Counted from the first letter of the stretch, positions 31,643 through 40,855 are shown. The stretch: DNA of 64,000 bases from Ruminococcus sp. (GCF_017549005.1 NZ_JAFYYT010000056.1:1-64000); one strand, 5' to 3'. Program-made: numbers and translations. The notes: generated by a model not told the origin, from the letters alone.

Positions 31643-32749
31643 ATGAACAGAGATAAAGTAATCGTCAGAACAAGTATCGTCGGTATACTCGCAAATATTG
31701 CCCTTGCTTCATTCAAGGCCGTGGTGGGAGTCCTCAGCTCGTCCATCGCTATCGTGCTCGACGCTGTAAACAACCTCAGCGACGTTATGTCGTCGGTCAT
31801 TACTATAATAGGTACAAAGCTCGCAAAAAAACGCCCCGACAAAAAACACCCCTACGGCTACGGAAGAGTCGAAAACCTCAGCACCTCCCTTATCGCAGTC
31901 ATAGTCCTCTATGCAGGCGTGACTTCGCTGGTCGAATCCATAAAAAAGATAATCTCCCCTCCTGTCCCCGACTATTCCGCGTCAGCTATAATAATAGTAG
32001 CCTCGGCGGTAATAGTAAAGATACTTCTCGGACATTATGTGAGAAAGAAGGGCGAGAGCGTCAATTCCGACTCGCTTATCGCCTCGGGAAAGGACGCTCT
32101 TCTCGATTCCGTCATCTCCGCGGCAACTCTCCTTGCTGCGGCTATATATCTCTTGTTCAATATCCGCACCGAGGCATGGCTGGGAGCCCTTATCTCCCTC
32201 GTTATCATCAAATCGGGTCTTGAGATACTGGGCGAGAGCCTTTCGAGTATTATCGGAAAACGCATAAGCAGCGACCTTTCAAGAGAGATAAAGGAGACCG
32301 TTACCTCATTTCCCGAGGTGCAGGGCGCTTACGACCTGATACTCCACAGCTACGGTCCCGACCTGCTTATCGGCTCGGTGCATATAGAAGTCCCCGATAC
32401 CCTCAGCGTTGCGGAGCTCGACAAGCTGGAGCACCGCATAACGGAAAAGGTCCTCGCGGAGCACAGGGTCATACTGGCAGGTATAAGCGTCTATGCGGTA
32501 AATACGCAGAACGACAGGGCTTCGCAGATGTACGGTGATATACGCAGGAACGTCATGTCCCATGAATACGTTCTACAAATACACGGCTTCTACCTGGACG
32601 AGAAGAAAATGACCATTCATTTCGATATAATCATCGACTTTGCCGCTCCCGACACTCAGGAGCTCTACGACCATATACTCACGGAAACTCAGGAGGCTTA
32701 CCCCGATTATAATGTGAGCATCACCCTCGATTCGGACGTAAGCGACTGA
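31643..32749 (+). CDS. Cation diffusion facilitator (CDF) transporter
   Basis: CDF proteins export divalent metals such as Zn, Mn, Fe or Co in exchange for protons. The start at 31643 follows a GGAAGG site and lies 17 bases into the frame beyond the SIMPL stop. The 368 residues include the metal-site helix DAVNNLSDVMSSVITI, the KKHPYGYGRVENL loop, six predicted membrane helices (about 12-210) and a cytoplasmic C-terminal domain with LGxSLSSIIG and a final ferredoxin-like unit (VHIEVPDTLSVAELDKLEHRI). It is longer at the C-terminus than the shortest CDFs. Metal specificity cannot be told from sequence alone. Confidence 0.92.
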   Translation: MNRDKVIVRTSIVGILANIALASFKAVVGVLSSSIAIVLDAVNNLSDVMSSVITIIGTKLAKKRPDKKHPYGYGRVENLSTSLIAVIVLYAGVTSLVESIKKIISPPVPDYSASAIIIVASAVIVKILLGHYVRKKGESVNSDSLIASGKDALLDSVISAATLLAAAIYLLFNIRTEAWLGALISLVIIKSGLEILGESLSSIIGKRISSDLSREIKETVTSFPEVQGAYDLILHSYGPDLLIGSVHIEVPDTLSVAELDKLEHRITEKVLAEHRVILAGISVYAVNTQNDRASQMYGDIRRNVMSHEYVLQIHGFYLDEKKMTIHFDIIIDFAAPDTQELYDHILTETQEAYPDYNVSITLDSDVSD

Positions 32750-32768
32750 GAATAATGCATAACTAATG

Positions 32769-32903
32769 AAAAAACGGCGGATTAACTGTAATACACATAT
32801 GGCAGTTTTACACGTTATATTGAGGGGGACCCTGAAAAAGGATCCCCCCGATATAAAGTATAAATTACCATATAAGTATCACGGTTATATCCGCCGTTTT
32901 TTT
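32769..32903. repeat. 135-bp near-complete inverted repeat between convergent genes (MITE-like or large terminator)
   Basis: AAAAAACGGCGGAT at the left end pairs with ATCCGCCGTTTTTT at the right end. Pairing continues inward through TAAC-GT-ATAC and ACATATGG/CCATATAAGT blocks to the apical stem GGGGGA/TCCCCC with loop CCCTGAAAAAGGA. Nearly the whole segment folds into one rod. T-runs on both strands make it a working bidirectional terminator for the CDF and GH9 genes, but its length and nested pairing are more like a miniature inverted-repeat element. Confidence 0.75.
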
Positions 32904-32904
32904 A

Positions 32905-35253
32905 TTACTGTGAAACAAGGAGCTTTCTGAGTTCTACCTCGTCGTATATGTCTGTATTTCCGTCGCCGTTGAAGTCGAACTGCTCTGCGGCCTCCTTACT
33001 GCTGAAAGGCGAGCCTCCGAGAAGCATTTTTCTCAGCCTTACGAGCTGCGCTACCTTATACACCTTTGCAGGCTTGGTGCCGTCGGGCTCTGTACCGCCT
33101 ATGAGCTTTCCGTCGGCATACACGCAGACGTTCTCGCAACGCTTTGCAAACTCAACGCCGCTGACAATATTGTCGTAATCCTCACCCTCCTCGGTGAGGT
33201 CTATCATGCCCTTCTTGCTCCAGTCGTTGGAGGAGTCCCACTTCTCGCCGTAGTAATTGCCGATTATCAGCTGATACTTCTTGTTTGAGTTGGCGATAGC
33301 GTAATCAGGCCACGATATCTCTATGTAGTATATATCGTCCTTGTACTGCTTCGGCTGTGAAAGCACTGCGGACTTGCCTGTTACCTCAGTCTCCACCTGG
33401 TCGTAGGTCTTCTGCAGAACGAAGCTTCCGGGGATAGTCTTGTTCTCGAACTCCTCAATGCTGAAATAGTAGCGTATGGATATATCGTCATGGGGCTCAA
33501 GAGAGTCCGTATTCACGAAGAATGTGAGCTTTGTAACGCCCGAGCCTGTCTTTTCGGGAGCGTCCGAGCAGTAGCCTGCCGCCCAGAAGTCATCACCCGA
33601 GAAAAGCTCGGTATCGTCAACCTTTTCAGCAGGCGGGAAGTCCTCCTCGGGCTTCATCGTCTTGTCGCCCTTGTAGAGGTAAAGTCCTGCCGCCGCGCCG
33701 ACTATCGCCGCATTGTAGTCGATAGTTACCTCGTTGTAGACCCAGTCCTTTGTGACGTCGTTGTGCTCGTCCTCTTCATCGGGACCGCCTGCAAGGGCGC
33801 CGTAAAGTACATGCTTGTGCTCAGCAGGGTCCTCTGCCATTGTAAGTCCTGAAGCCGCGCGGTGGTGAGGGTACTTGACGCTGTTCTCGCCGTATCCGAC
33901 AACATAGCTCCTGCCGAGAGGATTATCACCGATGATGTATTCCATTTGTCCGAGTGACCACTTTGTAAAGGCGTAGTCCTCGTTCTTGTCGTTGTATCTG
34001 TCCTTGCCCTTCTGATACTTGTCGTAAACGAGAGCCGTGAACTGCACCGCTGTATTGTATCTTGCACTTCCCCATGTATCGAGGTGGAAGTATCCTGCAG
34101 GCGTGAGCTTCTTGTTCATTACGGTATTGAGAGCCTTTGCCTGCATTTCCCAGAAGTCCAGCTTTTCATACTGTCCTCTTCCGATAGCCACGCGGACTTC
34201 CTCACATACCTCGGGATAGATGTCCTGTATACGGCCGAAGATAAGTCCCACGCCGTTCCACATATCGTTCCAGCAGAGAACGTATCCGGGAGGCGCATAG
34301 TAGTCTATGTACTTCTCGCAGGCTTCAAGGTAGGCGTGATCCTCTGTAATAAGGTAGAGCCAGCCGGCCGCAAAGCAGAAGTCGTCCTCCCACTTGCTTG
34401 ATGTGTAGAAACTCATGGGCCCCTCGCCGGGAGGGCCTACTGCCTTGTCATTTTTGTTTGCAAAGTCAAAGAGAGCCTTTGAATAGTCAAGGCATTTCTC
34501 CGCATACTCGGGGTCGGTGTCCCTGAAGTTGTAATAGTTTATGGCAAGAGCCGCCGCGCTCTCGGAAACATCGTCCGTTGTTGGGAGTTCCGAAGTTGCA
34601 AAGAAAGCAGGGCGTCCCATAGCGTCTATCTCGGGAGACTGCCAGTAGGAGTGATCGACGCTTCCGTCGCCTACCTGATAGCAGAACGCAACAACATCGC
34701 CGTTTTCGTCGCGGAAAGTGCTTCTCATGAAGTAGTCGCAGAAATAGCGGCAGATAGTCTCGACATGAGCGTCCTGCCCCGTTTCCTTGTAGGCGTCGCG
34801 GAACTCGTAATAGCCCCATGACACAACAGAAGCCGCATAAGCCTCGGGAAGTCCGAACTTTACGTGGTCGCCTGCGTCGTGGAAGCCGCCTGACACGTCG
34901 ATGAAGCCGTCGCCGTCAGGATCAAGGATATCCTTGTACTTCTTCATGAACGACTCTGGGAGATTGGTTCCCGTGTGATCGTCGTCTATGGAGTGCATAG
35001 GCACCTTTGAGTCGTAAACGTGGCAGTTTCCGCGCCATGAAAGGCGGTTGTTCTCGGAAACGTCCGTACCGCACATATTGGCGTCGTAAAAATAAAGGGT
35101 GTACTGCAAAAGCTTCGCCCAGTTGTTTTCGGTCTCGTTGTAATCCACAACATCTGGAGTCGCCGCTGCATACGCAGGCATTGCCGCCGCAGAAGCCGAC
35201 AGCGCAGTAAAGCCTGCAACTGCAAATGCAGATAAGCGTTTTATAAATTTCAT
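32905..35253 (-). CDS. GH9 endoglucanase with CBM3-like module and C-terminal dockerin
   Basis: The enzyme cuts cellulose beta-1,4 links. The start is the ATG at 35251-35253, after AAAGGAAC. The 782 residues hold a signal peptide (about 1-30, AMPAYAA), the GH9 catalytic domain (about 40-560) with HDAGDHVKFG (nucleophile-side Asp, near 126-129), YPHHRAASG and the acid Glu in NEVTIDYNAA, then a beta-sandwich resembling the CBM3c of processive GH9 enzymes (about 590-700), and a dockerin (about 720-782) with one clear calcium loop (FDFNGDGNTDIYDEVELRKL) and a partner helix (VYKVAQLVRLRKMLLG) whose own loop is degenerate. It is likely a cellulosome subunit. It is transcribed toward the 135-bp inverted repeat. 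Confidence 0.93.
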   Translation of the reverse strand: MKFIKRLSAFAVAGFTALSASAAAMPAYAAATPDVVDYNETENNWAKLLQYTLYFYDANMCGTDVSENNRLSWRGNCHVYDSKVPMHSIDDDHTGTNLPESFMKKYKDILDPDGDGFIDVSGGFHDAGDHVKFGLPEAYAASVVSWGYYEFRDAYKETGQDAHVETICRYFCDYFMRSTFRDENGDVVAFCYQVGDGSVDHSYWQSPEIDAMGRPAFFATSELPTTDDVSESAAALAINYYNFRDTDPEYAEKCLDYSKALFDFANKNDKAVGPPGEGPMSFYTSSKWEDDFCFAAGWLYLITEDHAYLEACEKYIDYYAPPGYVLCWNDMWNGVGLIFGRIQDIYPEVCEEVRVAIGRGQYEKLDFWEMQAKALNTVMNKKLTPAGYFHLDTWGSARYNTAVQFTALVYDKYQKGKDRYNDKNEDYAFTKWSLGQMEYIIGDNPLGRSYVVGYGENSVKYPHHRAASGLTMAEDPAEHKHVLYGALAGGPDEEDEHNDVTKDWVYNEVTIDYNAAIVGAAAGLYLYKGDKTMKPEEDFPPAEKVDDTELFSGDDFWAAGYCSDAPEKTGSGVTKLTFFVNTDSLEPHDDISIRYYFSIEEFENKTIPGSFVLQKTYDQVETEVTGKSAVLSQPKQYKDDIYYIEISWPDYAIANSNKKYQLIIGNYYGEKWDSSNDWSKKGMIDLTEEGEDYDNIVSGVEFAKRCENVCVYADGKLIGGTEPDGTKPAKVYKVAQLVRLRKMLLGGSPFSSKEAAEQFDFNGDGNTDIYDEVELRKLLVSQ

Positions 35254-35383
35254 AAGCCGGTTCCTTTCCATAAAATAATCTGTCAACTACATTTTAACGC
35301 ATATTTCGGGAAATGTCAACGCATAACTTGCGGATTTATGCAATATCAGCCTGCAAACGGTCATATCTGTTCCGCAAAAAACA

Positions 35384-35416
35384 AAAGGCGTTCCCTTTCG
35401 CATCGGAAACGCCTTT
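35384..35416 (-). terminator. Terminator of the 111-residue gene
   Basis: AAAGGCGTT/AACGCCTTT stem around a 14-base interior; on the minus strand it ends in TTTTGTTTTTTG. Confidence 0.8.
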
Positions 35417-35447
35417 AACGCTTATGATCTACTCATTTATCACTGCA

Positions 35448-35783
35448 TCAATATATTCTGCAAAACACATGGGAGAGTGCGCTGCTGAGCTCGAAATACT
35501 GCTGATTTATCTCGTGAGCTTCAACGTACTCTGCGATCTCCTCTCTGAGGTCGCGCGGAACCTCGTCTTCATCAATGAGAATGCTGTCGAGAGAATAATT
35601 GAAATCGCGGTCCATTGTGAAGATAAGAACTCCGCACTGGTCGCATTCTCTCTCTAAGATATGATTTACGAACTCCTTGCTGACAGGGAGATACAAGCAA
35701 TCATAGTCGTCGTCGTACATATAGTGATTTCTGCCGGTTACCACATCATCATAAATTTCACCTAACATTGAAAATAACCTCAT
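35448..35783 (-). CDS. Small acidic protein, unknown
   Basis: This 111-residue protein is strongly acidic and Tyr-rich, e.g. NHYMYDDDYDCLYLP, with a central ECDQCGV pair of cysteines and a long C-terminal helix (LREEIAEYVEAHEINQQYF). No signal or membrane segment. An alternative start 5 codons later has an AGG at a better distance. It is monocistronic with its own terminator. I do not recognise the family. Confidence 0.6.
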   Translation of the reverse strand: MRLFSMLGEIYDDVVTGRNHYMYDDDYDCLYLPVSKEFVNHILERECDQCGVLIFTMDRDFNYSLDSILIDEDEVPRDLREEIAEYVEAHEINQQYFELSSALSHVFCRIY

Positions 35784-36142
35784 AAATAAGGACCCCCTTA
35801 AAAGAAATAAATTATGTACTTATAATACTACTATTTTCCGCGTTTGAAAATACCTTTTCATGAAAAGTCACATTTTGTTAATCATATTCGTGATACTATA
35901 GCAAAATCCACTTGACAAATTGTATAATTTGTTCATCTGCAATATGATGTTCAACAAACTTTTGTGGACAGAAATACGTGCTGTAGGCGTTTGCAGTCTG
36001 TTTAACATTGTGTATATTGTACTATGTGTAATATTTAGCAGATTTGACGAAGCCTGTCGAAAGGTTAAAAGCACGTTTCTGTTTCCAGGACTCAGAAACG
36101 TTTCTGTTATAGTTTAATCATAAAACGTTCAGATAATAACAC
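35784..36142. other. AT-rich intergenic region with one inverted repeat
   Basis: Between the small acidic gene and the diguanylate cyclase promoter. No credible coding frame. An inverted repeat ACGTTTCTG/CAGAAACGT lies at 36073-36101, 42 bases upstream of the -35 box, in the position of an operator or of a terminator stem. Otherwise I see only AT-rich sequence. Confidence 0.5.
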
Positions 36143-36171
36143 TTGAAAGATTTCAGGAAATGTGATATAAT
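36143..36171 (+). promoter_or_regulatory. Promoter of the diguanylate cyclase gene
   Basis: TTGAAA (36143-36148), 17-base spacer, TATAAT (36166-36171), 45 bases before the start codon. Confidence 0.75.
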
Positions 36172-36215
36172 TAAATCAATTAAATCCCGGATCAAAAAAG
36201 GGGGACGGTCTTTTT

Positions 36216-37295
36216 ATGACATTATCAGGTTATTTATCGGAACACTGGGGATTATTGATGATCCTTACCGCAATAGGGCTCGTTCTGCATTCCGATATCC
36301 AATTGGAACGCAGGATAATATACAGGATCTCATTTACCACCGCAATGCTGTTTTTGTATTCGGTCTCCTGCTATACAGAGAGCTACCTTTCAGATCTGCC
36401 CTCATATTCCGTATTGAGACCTATACTATGCGCTGTGAACTACAGTCTTGTCACGTTCATTCTCGTTAGTGCGATAATGATAATGTATCCTTCGCAGAAG
36501 AAATATCTGCTTATCCCCGCAGTACTGAACGCCGCGCTATGCTTCATATCCATTCCTACAGGTATCGTATTCCGTATTTCAAGCGACAACCATTTCGGGC
36601 GCGGAACTCTTGGCTACCTCACGTATTTCATAGACGCCCTGTATCTTATCTACCTTATCATAACTATGTTCAGGACTCACAGGACCGAAAAAGAAGACTA
36701 CAGTCTGATGATATTCATGTCTATCGCATCGGTATTCTGCCTGATAATGCCGCTTTTCATGGAGGAGACAGCTCATCATTGGTTCAATATCACTATTGCC
36801 ATAGATATTCTTGTATACTATATTTTCCTGCTGCAGCAGTTCACCAAACGCGATCCGCTCACAAAGCTCCTCAACCGAAAGAGTTACTACACAGATTCAG
36901 AGAAGTATTTCGAGGGGATAACTGCTGTTGTAGCTATGGATATGGACGGGTTAAAGGAAATAAACGACAACAGCGGACATATTGCAGGTGATATCGCTCT
37001 GAAAGCTCTTGCCGACTGCTTTTCTGCAGCTGCAAACAAAGAACAGCGCGTATACCGTATCGGCGGCGACGAGTACGCCATACTGTGTATCGGTTCCTCA
37101 GAGGAAGGAGTAAAGTCGCTGGTGGAGAAAATCAAGCAGAATATCTCCCGTACCGAGTACTCATGTTCTGTCGGCTATGCGGTCAGAGATGACGGCAGCT
37201 CAATAGACGAGACTTACCACAGAGCTGACAGTATGCTGTATGCGGAAAAGAAGCTTTATTATGCTAAAAAAGGCAATATCAGGGATAAAAAGTGA
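36216..37295 (+). CDS. Membrane diguanylate cyclase (GGDEF)
   Basis: The enzyme makes cyclic di-GMP. The 359 residues have seven hydrophobic helices (about 10-200) forming an uncharacterised membrane sensor, then a GGDEF domain: DPLTKLLNRKSY at about 211, MDMDGLKEIND (metal-site region) and the intact signature RIGGDEYAIL near 275. No inhibitory RxxD site is evident five residues before the signature (the segment is NKEQRVYR), so product feedback may be weak. Other cyclic di-GMP parts are not in the window except the degenerate GGDEF-like domain at 28.4-30.6 kb. Confidence 0.92.
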   Translation: MTLSGYLSEHWGLLMILTAIGLVLHSDIQLERRIIYRISFTTAMLFLYSVSCYTESYLSDLPSYSVLRPILCAVNYSLVTFILVSAIMIMYPSQKKYLLIPAVLNAALCFISIPTGIVFRISSDNHFGRGTLGYLTYFIDALYLIYLIITMFRTHRTEKEDYSLMIFMSIASVFCLIMPLFMEETAHHWFNITIAIDILVYYIFLLQQFTKRDPLTKLLNRKSYYTDSEKYFEGITAVVAMDMDGLKEINDNSGHIAGDIALKALADCFSAAANKEQRVYRIGGDEYAILCIGSSEEGVKSLVEKIKQNISRTEYSCSVGYAVRDDGSSIDETYHRADSMLYAEKKLYYAKKGNIRDKK

Positions 37296-37326
37296 TCAGG
37301 GAGTTTTATGTGCCATAAAATATAAA

Positions 37327-37362
37327 AAACGAGGCAGAGCAGATTTGCTTTGCCTCGTTTTT
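37327..37362. terminator. Terminator of the diguanylate cyclase gene
   Basis: AAACGAGGCA/TGCCTCGTTT with a 14-base loop and a following T-run. Confidence 0.85.
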
Positions 37363-37416
37363 ATTGCTTATCATCTAATAATGACGAAAAAAGGACACTT
37401 TTGTATTCAGCAAAAT

Positions 37417-37453
37417 AAATAAGCGTTTCCTCATATAGAAGAAACGCTTATTT
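37417..37453. terminator. Terminator of tRNA-Thr
   Basis: AAATAAGCGTTTC/GAAACGCTTATTT around an 11-base loop, 14 bases downstream of the tRNA on the minus strand. Confidence 0.85.
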
Positions 37454-37466
37454 ACCGCTATCTGCG

Positions 37467-37542
37467 TGGAGCTGATGATCGGACTTGAACCGACGACCTA
37501 CGCCTTACCAAGGCGTTGCGCTACCGACTGTGCCACATCAGC
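37467..37542 (-). tRNA. tRNA-Thr (anticodon GGT)
   Basis: On the minus strand: acceptor GCTGATG/CATCAGC, discriminator T and encoded CCA; anticodon stem ACGCC/GGCGT with loop TTGGTAA, giving GGT; T-loop TTCAAGT. Complete at 76 bases including CCA. Confidence 0.97.
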
Positions 37543-37645
37543 ACCAACATTTAATATTATACATCAGCGGCAGCCAAAAGTCAATAGCGGCTTATATTAT
37601 TTTTTATGTTAACTAAATATTTTCAAAAAAAATTTCAAAAAAGGC

Positions 37646-37674
37646 TTGACAAGCAAATCAAATTCTGATATAAT
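37646..37674 (+). promoter_or_regulatory. Promoter of tRNA-Leu
   Basis: Consensus TTGACA (37646-37651), 17-base spacer, consensus TATAAT (37669-37674), 27 bases before the tRNA. Confidence 0.9.
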
Positions 37675-37701
37675 ATTAAAGCAGTCACGAAATGCTACAA
37701 T

Positions 37702-37786
37702 GCGAGTGTGCTGGAATTGGCAGACAGGCACGTTTGAGGGGCGTGTGTCGACAGACGTATGGGTTCAAGTCCCATTACTCGCACCA
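37702..37786 (+). tRNA. tRNA-Leu (anticodon GAG)
   Basis: Acceptor GCGAGTG pairs with TACTCGC, followed by A and encoded CCA; anticodon stem CACGT/GCGTG with loop TTGAGGG gives GAG; a long variable arm (TGTCGACAGACGTA region) fits a class II leucine tRNA. 85 bases. Confidence 0.96.
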
Positions 37787-37788
37787 GG

Positions 37789-37818
37789 CGCGGTTCAGGA
37801 AACTGAACCGCGTTTTTT
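37789..37818 (+). terminator. Terminator of tRNA-Leu
   Basis: CGCGGTTCAG/CTGAACCGCG with a GAAA loop and six Ts, directly after the CCA end. Confidence 0.95.
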
Positions 37819-37829
37819 ATGCATAACAG

Positions 37830-37853
37830 AGCGTTTACCATGGGGTAAACGCT
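37830..37853. terminator. Second hairpin after tRNA-Leu
   Basis: AGCGTTTACC/GGTAAACGCT with a 4-base loop, followed by TATTTTG. A backup terminator or an insulator before the pfkB promoter. Confidence 0.6.
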
Positions 37854-37871
37854 TATTTTGTTATATACGAA

Positions 37872-37900
37872 TTGATTTTTTGTACGCACTATGCTATAAT
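37872..37900 (+). promoter_or_regulatory. Promoter of the pfkB-fbp operon
   Basis: TTGATT (37872-37877), 17-base spacer, TATAAT (37895-37900). A leader of about 100 bases with a small CCG/CGG hairpin precedes the first gene. Confidence 0.75.
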
Positions 37901-38007
37901 TAGTGTGAACTCAACAGCCGTCTTCAGGCGGTTATCGCACTTATGGACTGCTGAGAAGACATTATTGATATGATCGAATGGCAAATCAAGAAAAAGGAAG
38001 CTTCTTT

Positions 38008-38907
38008 ATGATATACACAGTAACATTCAACCCTGCCATAGACTACGTGGTACGCGCTGACGGGATAAAGCTCGGAAGCGTCAACCGTACCGCATCGGAG
38101 GAGATTTACTTCGGAGGCAAGGGCATAAACGTTTCCGCGGTACTTGCGGAGCTGGGTGTAAAGTCAAAAGCGCTGGGCTTCACCGCAGGCTTTACGGGCG
38201 AAGCTATAGAAAACGGCGTAATGGATATGGGTATCGAAGCTGATTTCGTAAGGCTCCCGGAGGGTAATTCCCGGATAAATGTGAAGCTCAGAGCCGCAGA
38301 GGAGACCGAGATCAACGGACAGGGTCCCCACATCAGCGATGAAGCCCTTGCGGAGCTCTTCGCAAAGCTGGACAATATCCGCGGCGGCGACACCCTCATA
38401 CTTGCAGGCAGCATTCCGAACAGCCTTCCCTCTGACATATACGAAAGGATACTTGAAAGGCTTTCGGGGCGCGATATCCGATTTGTTGCGGACGCAACAG
38501 GAAAGCTTCTGCTGAATGTGCTGAAATACCGTCCATTTCTTATAAAGCCCAACAATTTCGAGCTCGGTGAGCTTTTCGGAGCCGGGATACAAAACGACGG
38601 GGACATCATTAAATACGCTTCGGAACTGCAGAAAGCAGGCGCCCGTAACGTCCTTGTCTCAATGGCTGAAAAAGGAGCTCTTCTCCTTGACGAAACAGGA
38701 GATATCCACCGCTGCGGCGTATGCAGAGGCGAGCTGAAAAACTCAGTAGGCGCAGGAGATTCCATGCTTGCAGGCTTTATAGCAGGCATTGACAGCGGCG
38801 ATTACGACTATGCTCTGAGACTAGGAACAGCCTGCGGCGGAGCTACCGCCTTTTCCGACGGACTTGCCGCAAAAAGCCTCATAGACGAACTTATGAAACA
38901 ACTCTGA
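38008..38907 (+). CDS. PfkB-family hexose-phosphate kinase, probably 1-phosphofructokinase
   Basis: The likely reaction is ATP-dependent phosphorylation of fructose-1-phosphate, or of tagatose-6-phosphate. The start is placed at ATG 38008 after AGGAAGC, because MIYTVTFNPAIDYVV is the standard opening. The 299 residues show GGKGINVSAVLAELG (substrate-site glycines), the VADATG region and the anion-hole motif SVGAGDSMLAGFIAG with the catalytic Asp near 250. It lies 12 bases upstream of fructose-1,6-bisphosphatase in one operon, so the operon encodes both the forming and the removing step of fructose-1,6-bisphosphate. Exact substrate is inferred. Confidence 0.88.
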   Translation: MIYTVTFNPAIDYVVRADGIKLGSVNRTASEEIYFGGKGINVSAVLAELGVKSKALGFTAGFTGEAIENGVMDMGIEADFVRLPEGNSRINVKLRAAEETEINGQGPHISDEALAELFAKLDNIRGGDTLILAGSIPNSLPSDIYERILERLSGRDIRFVADATGKLLLNVLKYRPFLIKPNNFELGELFGAGIQNDGDIIKYASELQKAGARNVLVSMAEKGALLLDETGDIHRCGVCRGELKNSVGAGDSMLAGFIAGIDSGDYDYALRLGTACGGATAFSDGLAAKSLIDELMKQL

Positions 38908-38919
38908 AAGGAACAGCCT

Positions 38920-40836
38920 ATGGACAATAAATACCTCTCTCTCCTTGCAAAGGAGTACCCCACTATAGAAAGCGCCGCCAGTGAGATAATCAATCTTTCG
39001 GCTATACGAAGCCTGCCAAAGGGAACCGAATACTTTTTCAGCGATATCCACGGCGAGTACGAAGCCTTTCTGCATATGCTCAGGAGCGCTTCGGGCATGA
39101 TAAAGATAAAGACCGACCTCGTCCTTGGAAAGACAGTTTCCGCCCGTGACCGCGAGGAGCTTGCGGAGCTCATATACTACCCTGAAAAGGAGATAACCCG
39201 TCTTACCAACAGCGGCGAGATGTCCGACGAATGGAAAAGGCTCAGCATATACAGGCTCATTCTCGTCTGCGAGACAGTTTCCGCGAAGTACACGCGCTCA
39301 CGCATCAGGAAACGTATACCCGAGGATATGGTGTACATACTCGACGAGCTTCTCAACGTTACAGAGGACGTAAACAAGGACTACTACTATGACGAGATAA
39401 TCAGCGCCATAATTAGCACAGGCATTGCCGAGACCTTTATAGTCTCCCTGTGCAAGCTGATACAGTCCGTCTGTATAGACAAGCTCCATATCATAGGAGA
39501 TATATTCGACAGAGGTCCGAGAGCCGACATTATCCTCGACGAGCTCATGAAAATGCACGACGTTGACATACAGTGGGGCAACCACGATATCTCATGGATG
39601 GGAGCTGCCGCAGGAAATCCCGCCCTTATCGCCAATGTTATCCGTATAGCCATGAGGTACAACAACTTTGACGTTCTCGAGGACGGCTACGGTCTCAACC
39701 TGAGAGCTCTTGCAGTGTTCGCAGCCGAGACCTACGAAAATGACGACTGCAGGCTCTATATGCCAAACGCTCTCGACGACAATATCTACGACCCCGTCGA
39801 CCTTGAACTTGCCGCGAAAATGCACAAGGCAATCGCCGTTATACAGATGAAGCTTGAAGGGCAGCTCATCGCCAAGCACCCCGAGTGGGAGATGACCGAC
39901 CGCGACCTTTTCGGCAGGACTGACTTCATAAACGGAACTGTCACCGCAAACGGTAAGACATATGAGCTTCTCGACAAGAGCTTTCCTACCGTTGACCCGA
40001 AATCTCCGCTGACGCTGTCAGATGGCGAGGAAGAGCTGATGAAGGTGCTGAAAGCATCTTTCCGCCACAGTGAAAAGCTGCAAAGGCATATCCGCTTCAT
40101 CTACGCAAAGGGAGCTATGTACAAGACCTGCAACAATAATCTGCTTTTCCACGGCTGCATACCAATGGACAGCAACGGCGAGCTGCAGAGCGTGAACATA
40201 CAGGGCGTGAAGTACTCGGGAAAGGCTCTCCTGGACAAGCTGGGTGAGCTTGCAAATCAGGCTTATTTCAGCAGCGGCGAGGAAAAGGAGTACGCCAGCG
40301 ATTTCATGTGGTATCTCTGGTGCGGAGCTATCTCCCCTCTCTACGGCAAGGACAAAATGGCGTTCTTCGAGCGCGGACTGCTTGCCGATAAGGAGCTCCA
40401 TACCGAAAACTACAACGCATACTATACTTTTTCGGAAAGAGCAGAGGTCTGCAAGGCACTTCTGGAGCATTTCGGACTTGACCCCGAAAAAGGCCATATC
40501 ATAAACGGACACGTTCCCGTCAAGATAAAGAACGGCGAGAGTCCCGTAAAGGCAGAGGGAAAGCTTTTCGTCATAGACGGCGGTATCTCAAAGGCTTATC
40601 AGGCGACAACCGGTATCGCCGGATATACGCTCATATACGACTCCCACAGCCTCAATCTTGCGGAGCACAAGCCCTTTGTGGCAGGCGAGAGCGGCAATAC
40701 TCCCACTATCCACCTTGTGGAAAAGCTTGAGCACCGTGCAAATATTTCCGATACCGACAAGGGCGAGGAGATACTTGACAAGATAAACGATCTCCGTCAG
40801 CTCCTTGAAGCCTACAAGGCAGGCACTATAAAGTAA
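38920..40836 (+). CDS. fbp: Fructose-1,6-bisphosphatase, class III
   Basis: The enzyme makes fructose-6-phosphate in gluconeogenesis. The 638-residue length and calcineurin-like motifs FFSDIHGEYEAF, GDIFDRGPRADIIL and WGNHDISWMGA identify the Firmicute class III type. Also seen: FLHML, an extended insert (about 330-420), INGHVPVKIK and VIDGGISKAYQ at the end. A GGAAC site precedes the ATG. Its pairing with a PfkB kinase in one operon suggests tight control of flux by regulation of enzyme activity rather than transcription (inference). Confidence 0.95.
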   Translation: MDNKYLSLLAKEYPTIESAASEIINLSAIRSLPKGTEYFFSDIHGEYEAFLHMLRSASGMIKIKTDLVLGKTVSARDREELAELIYYPEKEITRLTNSGEMSDEWKRLSIYRLILVCETVSAKYTRSRIRKRIPEDMVYILDELLNVTEDVNKDYYYDEIISAIISTGIAETFIVSLCKLIQSVCIDKLHIIGDIFDRGPRADIILDELMKMHDVDIQWGNHDISWMGAAAGNPALIANVIRIAMRYNNFDVLEDGYGLNLRALAVFAAETYENDDCRLYMPNALDDNIYDPVDLELAAKMHKAIAVIQMKLEGQLIAKHPEWEMTDRDLFGRTDFINGTVTANGKTYELLDKSFPTVDPKSPLTLSDGEEELMKVLKASFRHSEKLQRHIRFIYAKGAMYKTCNNNLLFHGCIPMDSNGELQSVNIQGVKYSGKALLDKLGELANQAYFSSGEEKEYASDFMWYLWCGAISPLYGKDKMAFFERGLLADKELHTENYNAYYTFSERAEVCKALLEHFGLDPEKGHIINGHVPVKIKNGESPVKAEGKLFVIDGGISKAYQATTGIAGYTLIYDSHSLNLAEHKPFVAGESGNTPTIHLVEKLEHRANISDTDKGEEILDKINDLRQLLEAYKAGTIK

Positions 40837-40855
40837 ATACGGAAATACCGACAAA

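Noticed and set aside
36073-36101. Inverted repeat ACGTTTCTG/CAGAAACGT as a second LexA-type or palindrome-family site
   Set aside because: It matches neither GAAC-N4-GTTC nor the element palindrome; kept only as a note in the intergenic entry.
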